Shown here: piece by piece, positions 12,907-17,872 of the stretch | Position numbering within the stretch: the stretch's first letter is position 1 | How the letters are laid out: every line of letters begins with the position of its first letter | Program-made: the position numbers and the translations under genes | Notes under the pieces: generated by a model | What the model was told of the DNA's origin: nothing | The model's database searches: none | What the model saw: the letters and a program-made list of their open reading frames with translations, nothing else | NCBI GenBank assembly: GCA_964550325.1 | Contig: CAZJYT010000017.1 | Coordinates: 1-17,872, forward strand | Direction: 5' to 3' | DNA: 17,872 nucleotides | Source: CAZJYT01 sp964550325 | GTDB taxonomy: Bacteria > Patescibacteriota > Minisyncoccia > Minisyncoccales > CAZJYT01

Positions 12907-13732
12907 GGATATCTTTTGAAACTTCTTGTTTTAGAAAGGAAAAAACCTTTTTAAAGCTGTTTCTTTCTACTGCCAAAAAAAAGACCCCTTTTTTCATTGA
13001 AAACCCAAGACAATATTTTTTGATCTTCTCTAATTTCTTAAATAATCTCTCTTTAGCCCAACCTATCTTTTTGCTAAAAATTTGAGAATATTCAAAGAAA
13101 TTCTCTAAGGTGGGTTTTTTGAGGAAATCTTCTGTTAGGTTTTTTCCTAATGAGATAATTTCTGGAGTTATTTTCTTTAACATTTTTCTGGTGTCTTCTC
13201 TTTTTAGATCACAAGTGATAATTTGAATATTTTTAGGTTGGGGGAAAGAAATTACCCTTCCAATTCCTGGAGCTCCTGGTTTTATTCTCACAGCCAAAGC
13301 CCTTCCATAGAAAATTGCTGAGACATCTCCCAATCCAGTTAGAGATCTTACCTCGGCAATATGGGCAATTTTTCCTCCTTCTTTTTTTGATTTTTTAAAC
13401 AATTTACAAAGAGCTAAGGCAACAGCCAAAGAGACAGCTCCGCTTGTTCCATATCCTACCCCTAAGGGTACTGGAGAGAGAATTTTAATTTCTGCCTTAG
13501 AATTTCTAAAAATTTCTAAAACCCTATTTACAGACTCAATCTTTACCTTTTCTCTATTAAAAAAGACCTCAGTCTTTTCTCCGGGTTTTAAAAAACACTC
13601 CATTTTAGGTTCCAAGACTAATCCTGCGCCGATAGAACCACAAAAGAGAGGGTCTTTTAAGAAAAAAGGAGCAAAAAATCCGGTAATATGCAGAGGCATC
13701 TTTACTTTAATGAAATTAGATTTTGAGATCAT
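12881..13732 (-). CDS. Archaeal-type pantoate kinase (GHMP family)
   Basis: Pantoate kinase phosphorylates pantoate to 4-phosphopantoate, the archaeal step before phosphopantothenate synthetase. The 283-residue protein shows the PoK signatures HITGFFAPF (15-23), GSIGAGLVL (32-40), the GHMP ATP loop PLGVGYGTSGA (89-99), AHIAEVRSLTGLGDV (123-137) and RIKPGAPGIG (149-158). The N-terminal HITGFF and the TGLGDV block separate it from homoserine, mevalonate and other GHMP kinases. It overlaps the PEGA gene upstream by 17 bases and the synthetase gene downstream by 26, so the two pathway enzymes are made together. I see nothing broken in it. Confidence 0.88.
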   Translation of the reverse strand: MISKSNFIKVKMPLHITGFFAPFFLKDPLFCGSIGAGLVLEPKMECFLKPGEKTEVFFNREKVKIESVNRVLEIFRNSKAEIKILSPVPLGVGYGTSGAVSLAVALALCKLFKKSKKEGGKIAHIAEVRSLTGLGDVSAIFYGRALAVRIKPGAPGIGRVISFPQPKNIQIITCDLKREDTRKMLKKITPEIISLGKNLTEDFLKKPTLENFFEYSQIFSKKIGWAKERLFKKLEKIKKYCLGFSMKKGVFFLAVERNSFKKVFSFLKQEVSKDIHVFRLFNP

Positions 13733-14558
13733 CAGTAAAGAAAAGGACTTTTTTAGTTAAAACATAGAGAATTTTTGTTTCTTCATCAAAGAAAATTTTT
13801 ATTCCCTCTTTAAATTCTCCTATTTCATAAATATTTAATTTATCTCTATTGTCTATTTCTGTAATTTTAATTTTGTTTCCTACCCTAAAAATTAGGTAGC
13901 TTGACTCATACCAGAAGATTTCACCAATTTCTTTTGAGAATCTAGTTAAGAATACCTTTTTAACCTCTGGCTTTAAAAATAATACCCAAATCTCATGGTC
14001 AGTAGAAAGGGCAATTTTTTCTTTATCGGGAGAGATGACCAAATTTTTGAAGGATTTATTCCAGATATTCTTTCCTTTTTCAAAGAGATACCCTTTTTCA
14101 TTTAAATAATAAATCTCCTCTTTTGTAGTAGTGGAATTGAATTTTGAGATGATTTCAGATAACTCTCCTTCTTTTTTTAAATTAACAATTTCCCAGTGTA
14201 AGTTTTTAGGAATTAAGATGATACTGTTGGCATAAGTAACCTTTTCCTCAAATACTTCTAATTCTTTCTCCCAAGAATAGAAGCCTTCTTTTTTTAGCTC
14301 AATTTTGTATTTTTTAGGAAGTAAATTGTCAATAAAGATCGTGCCCAAAATTAAATTAGTTGCCCCCTTTAATTTCCTATTTAAAAAGACCTCAGCAAAT
14401 GGAGGTTTTGCTTTTAGATAAATCCCTCCTGTTTTTATAATCCTTTTTTTCTCAAAATCAATTCTATAACCTAAAGAATAGGGGATGGTGATAATTCCTA
14501 CAATAAAAAACAAAATTACTAAAACTATTGTTAAGATAATTTTTTCCTTTTTCCCCAT
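13716..14558 (-). CDS. Membrane-anchored PEGA-domain protein
   Basis: The 280-residue protein starts with a short basic segment and one membrane helix (about residues 7-25). A PEGA domain follows at about 44-104: GGIYLKAKPPFAEVFLNRK, a turn, then LLPKKYKIELKKEGFYSWEKE. The remainder (about 115-280) is a series of beta-rich stretches such as NLVISPDKEKIALSTDHEIWVL and IGEIFWYESSYLIFRVGNKI (quoted in part), which resemble beta-propeller blades. PEGA domains are common on surface proteins; function is unknown. It is first in an overlapping operon with pantoate kinase, but I see no functional link to CoA synthesis. Confidence 0.75.
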   Translation of the reverse strand: MGKKEKIILTIVLVILFFIVGIITIPYSLGYRIDFEKKRIIKTGGIYLKAKPPFAEVFLNRKLKGATNLILGTIFIDNLLPKKYKIELKKEGFYSWEKELEVFEEKVTYANSIILIPKNLHWEIVNLKKEGELSEIISKFNSTTTKEEIYYLNEKGYLFEKGKNIWNKSFKNLVISPDKEKIALSTDHEIWVLFLKPEVKKVFLTRFSKEIGEIFWYESSYLIFRVGNKIKITEIDNRDKLNIYEIGEFKEGIKIFFDEETKILYVLTKKVLFFTDDLKI

Positions 14559-14578
14559 TTTATTTTATTTTATCTGTT

Positions 14579-14608
14579 TTTATCTCAGTTTACAATATTT
14601 TTTGACAA
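14579..14608 (-). promoter_or_regulatory. Putative promoter of the PEGA-pantoate kinase operon
   Basis: On the - strand TTGTCA (14608-14603) is followed after 18 bases by GATAAA (14584-14579). The -10 matches the consensus at four of six positions. The -35 overlaps the TTGACA of the divergent + strand promoter, so two polymerases could not bind at once. Confidence 0.35.
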
Positions 14609-14630
14609 ATATTCTAAATATGGCTAAAAT
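14602..14630 (+). promoter_or_regulatory. Promoter of the nucleotide-sugar operon
   Basis: A perfect TTGACA (14602-14607) is followed after 17 bases by TAAAAT (14625-14630). Transcription should start near 14636-14638, practically at the ATG at 14638, so the first gene may be translated from a leaderless message. If translation began at the ATG at 14620, the -10 would lie inside the coding region, which argues against that start. Confidence 0.6.
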
Positions 14631-14637
14631 AAAAAAT

Positions 14638-14976
14638 ATGAGCGAAAAAGTAAAGAAACCGTGGGGGTATTATATCACCATTTGGAAAGAAAAATTGATT
14701 AATATCAAAATTATTTATGTGGCTCCAGGGAGCAGACTTTCTCTTCAAAGCCATAAATTTAGAGAAGAATACTGGTTCCTATTGGAAGGGAATTTAATTT
14801 GTCAGATTGGGGAGAAAGAAATGAAAATGAAAAAAGGGGTATGTTATTTCATTCCCAAAAGAAAAAAGCATAGATTAACCGCAAAAAGAAAAGGGGGAAG
14901 AATTTTAGAGGTTTCTTTTGGAAAATTTGATGAAAAAGATATCATCCGCTATGAGGATGATTATGGAAGAATATGA
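14638..14976 (+). CDS. Stand-alone mannose-6-phosphate isomerase-type cupin
   Basis: The 112-residue cupin matches the C-terminal phosphomannose isomerase domain of bifunctional ManC/AlgA enzymes: KKPWGYY (6-12), VAPGSRLSLQSH (28-39) with the metal-site pattern H39-x2-R42-x-E44, IPKRKKHRL with H77, and the closing KDIIRYEDDYGR signature. It has no guanylyltransferase domain, so it may interconvert fructose-6-P and mannose-6-P or be a related sugar-phosphate cupin. I chose ATG 14638 from the promoter position and the KKPWG start; ATG 14620 is possible. A longer in-frame extension overlaps the PEGA gene in antisense and is rejected. It overlaps the epimerase by ATGA. Confidence 0.8.
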   Translation: MSEKVKKPWGYYITIWKEKLINIKIIYVAPGSRLSLQSHKFREEYWFLLEGNLICQIGEKEMKMKKGVCYFIPKRKKHRLTAKRKGGRILEVSFGKFDEKDIIRYEDDYGRI

Positions 14977-15926
14977 AGATTTTAATCACCGGAGGAGCTG
15001 GCTTTATAGGAAGCCATCTTGTTGATAAATTAATAAGGGAGGGTTATAAGGTAATTGTAATTGACAATTTATCTACTGGAAAAAAAGAAAATTTAAACCC
15101 CGCCTTTTTTAAAAAAAGCGGGGCAGGTGCCAAAGCTAAATTTTACAAAATTGATATTTGTTCTCCAAAAATTTTAGAAATTTTTCAAAAAGAAAAGCCA
15201 AAAGTAATTTTTCATTTAGCTGCCATTCCTCGGGTTCCCCTCTCAATTGAAAAACCAGTTAAAACCTCAAAGGTAAATATTCTGGGAACAATTAATGTGT
15301 TTAAGGCAGGAGTAGAAGCTAAAGCAAAAAGAATTGTTTTTGTTTCTTCCTCTTCTGTTTATGGAGAACAAAAAAAGCTTCCTTTAAAAGAAAGTATGAC
15401 TCCCAATCCTCTCTCTCCTTATGGTTTGCAAAAGCTTACCGGGGAGAGGTTTGCAAAATTATTTACTCAACTTTTCAAAATTCCTATTGTCTCTTTAAGA
15501 TATTTTAATGTCTATGGGCCTAGAATTGATTTTGAGTCTGAATATAGTTTGGTTATTGGGAAATTTTTAAGACAAAAAGCAAAAAATCAACCCTTAACTA
15601 TTTATGGAGATGGAAATCAAACAAGGGCTTTTTGTTTTGTAGATGATGTAGTTTCAGCCACCATTTTGGCAATGAAAAGCAAAAAAATAAAAGGTGGTGA
15701 GGTAATAAATATTGGCAGTGAAAAATCTTATTCTGTAAATTATTTGACTAATTTAATTGGAGGAGAAAAAATTTATTTACCAAAAAGACCGGGAGAGCCT
15801 CGGCACACAAGAGCCGATATTTCTTTGGCAAAAAGATTGTTAAATTGGAAGCCAAAAGTGGATTTAAAAGAGGGCTTTAAAATTACTAAGGAGTGGTTTT
15901 TGAAAAATTATGAAAAAGAAAATTAA
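14973..15926 (+). CDS. NAD-dependent UDP-sugar epimerase (extended SDR)
   Basis: The 317-residue enzyme has an N-terminal Rossmann fold with GGAGFIGS (7-14) and D31-N-L-S-T-G, the active-site serines in SSSSVYG (125-131), and Y150-x3-K154. The RYFNVYGPR and RPGEPRHTRADISLAKRLL segments mark the sugar-nucleotide domain. HLAAIPRVPLSIEKP resembles the WbpP/GalE group, so it probably epimerises a UDP-hexose or UDP-HexNAc at C4; the exact substrate is not certain. Residues about 44-54 (AFFKKSGAGAK) look like an insertion in the loop after ENLNP, coded by a palindrome. It overlaps the cupin gene by 4 bases and the dehydrogenase by 17. Confidence 0.88.
   Translation: MKILITGGAGFIGSHLVDKLIREGYKVIVIDNLSTGKKENLNPAFFKKSGAGAKAKFYKIDICSPKILEIFQKEKPKVIFHLAAIPRVPLSIEKPVKTSKVNILGTINVFKAGVEAKAKRIVFVSSSSVYGEQKKLPLKESMTPNPLSPYGLQKLTGERFAKLFTQLFKIPIVSLRYFNVYGPRIDFESEYSLVIGKFLRQKAKNQPLTIYGDGNQTRAFCFVDDVVSATILAMKSKKIKGGEVINIGSEKSYSVNYLTNLIGGEKIYLPKRPGEPRHTRADISLAKRLLNWKPKVDLKEGFKITKEWFLKNYEKEN
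15098..15123. repeat. 26-bp palindrome inside the epimerase gene
   Basis: CCCCGC, C, TTTTTT is followed directly by AAAAAA, A, GCGGGG: 12 of 13 positions pair around the centre at 15110/15111. It encodes roughly Pro43-Gly50 plus the next base. A CCCCG end is also seen in the extragenic hairpin at 372-401, so the two may belong to one family of mobile palindromes. That link is inference. Confidence 0.65.
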
Positions 15927-17211
15927 AATTTGTGTCATTGGAGCTGGAGGTTATGTAGGGTTGGTGACTGCGGTAGGATTTGCCCAATTAGGATACGAAG
16001 TATCAGGAATAGAGATAAACAAAGAAAAACTGGAAAAATTAAAAAAAGGAAAAAGCCCGGTTTTTGAAAGAGAATTGGAAAAGGCATTAAAAGAAAATCT
16101 TAAAAGAAAAAGAATTTATTTTACTTCTGATTATAAATTAGGATTAAAAGATAAAAAGGTGGTTTTCATTGCGGTAGGAAGCCCTCCTTTAAAAGATGGT
16201 TCTGCCGATCTTTCTCAGGTGATTTCAGCTGCAGAAAAAATAAGAGACAATTTGAAAGAGTATACTCTTTTGGTTTTAAAGAGTACGGTTCCTGTCGGTA
16301 CCATTGATATTCTTAGAAATAGTTTTTCTCCAAAAAAGAAAGAAGGGAAAGATTTTGAGATTTTGGTGAATCCAGAATTTTTAAGAGAGGGAAAGGGCCT
16401 TTATGATTTTTTTCATCCCTCAAGGATTGTAATTGGAGGAGGTTCAAAAAAGGCAAAAAGGATAATGAGAGATATTTATTCTCTCTTTATTGAAAAAAAA
16501 GTTCCCTATTTGGAGACCGATATAAAGTCAGCCCAATTGATAAAATATGCCTCCAATGCCTTTTGTGCAGCGAGAATTTCTTTTATTAATGAAATCGCAT
16601 CAATCTGTGAGAAATTAGGAGCTAATATTGATGATGTAAGGGAAGGGATGGGATATGACAAAAGAATTGGTTTTGATTATTTAGAACCAGGAGTTGGATT
16701 TGGTGGTCCCTGTTTAGAAAAAGATCTTAAAGCAATTTTAAAAATTTCAGAAGAGATAGGATATGAGGCTGATTTTTTAAAGAGTATTTTAGAGAGAAAC
16801 GAAAAGCAAATAAAAATAATCATTGGAAAGATAAAAGAACTGGTAGGACCTGTTTTGTTTAAAAAACCAATCACCATTTTTGGATTAGCCTTTAAAGCAG
16901 GAACAGATGATGTGAGAAGTTCTGTTTCTTTAAAAATTATTGAAGAACTAAAAAGACAGGGAAGTCAGATTTTGGTTTATGATCCCGTAGCTAAAATAAA
17001 AGAGAAAGAAGGAATAAAACAGGTTTTCTCACCTTATTTGGCAGTAGAAAATTCTTTTTGCCTTGCCATTTTAACTGATTGGCCAGAATTTAAAAAATTA
17101 GATTACAAAAAAATCAAAAAGAAAATGTTTTGTCCCAATATTCTTGACGGCAAAAATATTTTAAATCCTTCAAAAATGAGAAAGTTAGGATTTAGGTATT
17201 TGAGGATTTGA
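15910..17211 (+). CDS. ugd: UDP-glucose 6-dehydrogenase family (nucleotide-sugar dehydrogenase)
   Basis: The enzyme oxidises a UDP-sugar at C6 with two NAD+ to give a UDP-uronic acid for surface polysaccharide. The 433-residue protein has the NAD fold ICVIGAGGYVGLVTAVGFA (7-25), the GSPP loop, LKSTVPVGT, NPEFLREG, K212 and N216 (AQLIKYASNAF), the thiohydrolase-like catalytic C268 (GVGFGGPCLEKDL) and the C-terminal GLAFKAGTDDVRSS. All three UDPGDH domains are complete. The typical GGSCFPKD motif reads GGPCLEKD. It overlaps the epimerase by 17 bases. With a WbpP-like epimerase the product could be UDP-glucuronate or a UDP-N-acetylhexosaminuronate; the sequence does not settle which. Confidence 0.92.
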   Translation: MKKKIKICVIGAGGYVGLVTAVGFAQLGYEVSGIEINKEKLEKLKKGKSPVFERELEKALKENLKRKRIYFTSDYKLGLKDKKVVFIAVGSPPLKDGSADLSQVISAAEKIRDNLKEYTLLVLKSTVPVGTIDILRNSFSPKKKEGKDFEILVNPEFLREGKGLYDFFHPSRIVIGGGSKKAKRIMRDIYSLFIEKKVPYLETDIKSAQLIKYASNAFCAARISFINEIASICEKLGANIDDVREGMGYDKRIGFDYLEPGVGFGGPCLEKDLKAILKISEEIGYEADFLKSILERNEKQIKIIIGKIKELVGPVLFKKPITIFGLAFKAGTDDVRSSVSLKIIEELKRQGSQILVYDPVAKIKEKEGIKQVFSPYLAVENSFCLAILTDWPEFKKLDYKKIKKKMFCPNILDGKNILNPSKMRKLGFRYLRI

Positions 17212-17244
17212 AACCAATTCACTTATATGGCTTAATACAATGGC

Positions 17245-17272
17245 TTGACAAGAAATGTCAGAGGTGTAAAAT
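17245..17272 (+). promoter_or_regulatory. Upstream tandem promoter of the Tyr/Gly-rich protein
   Basis: TTGACA (17245-17250), a 16-base spacer and TAAAAT (17267-17272). A TGACA-N5-TGTCA inverted repeat (17246-17260) overlaps the -35 and could be an operator. The promoter lies 34 bases after the dehydrogenase gene. Confidence 0.55.
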
Positions 17273-17305
17273 GAAATAAAAATAAAGGTTGTGGAAAACT
17301 TAGCC

Positions 17306-17335
17306 TTGACAAAGAGATTTAATAGAGGGTAAAAT
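17306..17335 (+). promoter_or_regulatory. Downstream tandem promoter of the Tyr/Gly-rich protein
   Basis: TTGACA (17306-17311), an 18-base spacer and TAAAAT (17330-17335). Transcription would begin near 17342, about 26 bases before the first candidate ATG. Both elements repeat those of the promoter 61 bases upstream. Confidence 0.6.
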
Positions 17336-17367
17336 TTAATTAATAAAGTGCGTCATTTTATTTCAGA

Positions 17368-17872
17368 ATGATTTATGATGATATGATTAAAAAAATAAAA
17401 TATTTTTGGAAGAAGACAAAACAATCTCTTAAAGATAAAAAAAGATGGCAACCAGTTGTTGGTTTACTTGTTGTTCTTTTATTTGTTGGTGCTTCAATTT
17501 TAATTAATTCAGATGTTTGGGCTAAATTTTATCGTACCCAAGGTCCAACCACTGGGTTTTCTTATGGTTATGGTTATGGCTATGAGGCAGGTTACGGTTA
17601 TGGATATGGTTATTATCAGGGCCAGGGCTCAGCAGATTATGGTTATCTAATGAGCCAAAGATATCCTACATCTGCTACCAGTAGTTTAACATCCACTGGT
17701 ATCACCATCACTGTTACAAGAAGTTATCTAAGTTATGCCAGAGTGACCCATGGAACAAGTACTGGTGATTACACTGCTACTACTACTTATACTACCAGCA
17801 CGGCTACCAGCACAGCTATTGCTTTGACTGGTTTGACGCCAAACACTACTTATTATTACAAGTCCCAAGTAA
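17368..17872 (+). CDS. Secreted/anchored Tyr-Gly-rich fibronectin type III protein (partial)
   Basis: The open frame runs off the window's right edge, giving at least 168 residues. From ATG 17368 (ATG 17383 is also in frame) a basic N-terminus of about 28 residues precedes a hydrophobic segment (about 29-46) and a possible cleavage site after DVWA. Next comes a Tyr-Gly repeat tract (FSYGYGYGYEAGYGYG, about 64-80), then a Ser/Thr-rich stretch. The beginning of a fibronectin III-like domain ends at LTGLTPNTTYYYKSQV. It is probably a surface or adhesion protein. No Shine-Dalgarno sequence is present; two TTGACA promoters lie upstream. Function beyond this is unknown. Confidence 0.8.
   Translation, partial: MIYDDMIKKIKYFWKKTKQSLKDKKRWQPVVGLLVVLLFVGASILINSDVWAKFYRTQGPTTGFSYGYGYGYEAGYGYGYGYYQGQGSADYGYLMSQRYPTSATSSLTSTGITITVTRSYLSYARVTHGTSTGDYTATTTYTTSTATSTAIALTGLTPNTTYYYKSQV
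17561..17617 (+). repeat. TATGGT tandem codon repeat
   Basis: Hexamers of the form TATGGT/TATGGC/TACGGT/TATGGA repeat about seven times, interrupted by GAGGCAGGT. They encode the Tyr-Gly tract of the surface protein. Such a repeat could change length by slippage in whole codons, preserving the frame. Confidence 0.65.

Noticed and set aside
14485..14637. Hydrophobic N-terminal extension of the cupin in the same frame
   Set aside because: It lies antisense to the PEGA gene's N-terminus, the composition is low-complexity, and the promoter -10 at 14625-14630 lies downstream of most of it. The family starts near KKPWG.
569..17211. Alternative genetic code with TGA as an amino acid (as in Absconditabacteria and Gracilibacteria)
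   Set aside because: TGA terminates rplF, map, the cupin and the UDP-sugar dehydrogenase at the family's expected C-termini, and no gene has an in-frame TGA.

Overview
The window looks like a Candidate Phyla Radiation (Patescibacteria) genome, most likely a Parcubacteria-type lineage. The evidence is its very AT-rich sequence, the bacterial order of the spc/alpha ribosomal operon with rpmD (L30) missing between rpsE and rplO, compact overlapping genes, repeat-laden AT-rich spacers, small proteins, and a lysine/isoleucine-rich proteome. TGA ends several genes and is never read through, so the code is the standard bacterial one. The lineage call is inference; no rRNA gene is present.

Positions 1-568 hold no gene. 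They contain AT-rich inverted and tandem repeats, a perfect 12-bp hairpin, a TATAAT box and a possible structured leader. Positions 569-7455 carry rpsN-rpsH-rplF-rplR-rpsE-rplO-secY-adk-map-murB and a membrane-anchored metallophosphoesterase gene, all on + and tightly packed. The upstream part of the usual operon (rplN-rplX-rplE) is absent, so the cluster is broken just before rpsN. A 319-base spacer (7456-7774) with overlapping alternative hairpins and a good promoter precedes the second block, infA-rpmJ-rpsM-rpsK-rpsD-rpoA-rplQ-rplM-rpsI (7775-11468). That block is followed at 4 bases by a Cas4/RecB-like Fe-S nuclease. RpoA is an N-terminal-domain-only form whose gene runs 23 bases into rplQ.

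On the - strand (14558 to 12148) lies a three-gene overlapping operon: a membrane PEGA-domain protein, then an archaeal-type pantoate kinase and an archaeal-type phosphopantothenate synthetase. These two enzymes together make 4'-phosphopantothenate for CoA by the archaeal route, which is the most notable metabolic feature here. A 79-base divergent promoter region separates it from a + strand nucleotide-sugar operon: a stand-alone phosphomannose-isomerase-type cupin, an extended-SDR UDP-sugar epimerase that carries an in-frame palindromic insertion, and a UDP-glucose dehydrogenase-family enzyme. These would feed cell-surface polysaccharide. Two tandem TTGACA promoters then drive a secreted or anchored Tyr/Gly-rich fibronectin-III protein that runs off the end of the window.

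Almost no start codon here is preceded by a Shine-Dalgarno sequence, and several starts (murB TTG, the cupin) are unusual. No tRNA, rRNA, CRISPR array, insertion sequence or origin was recognised.
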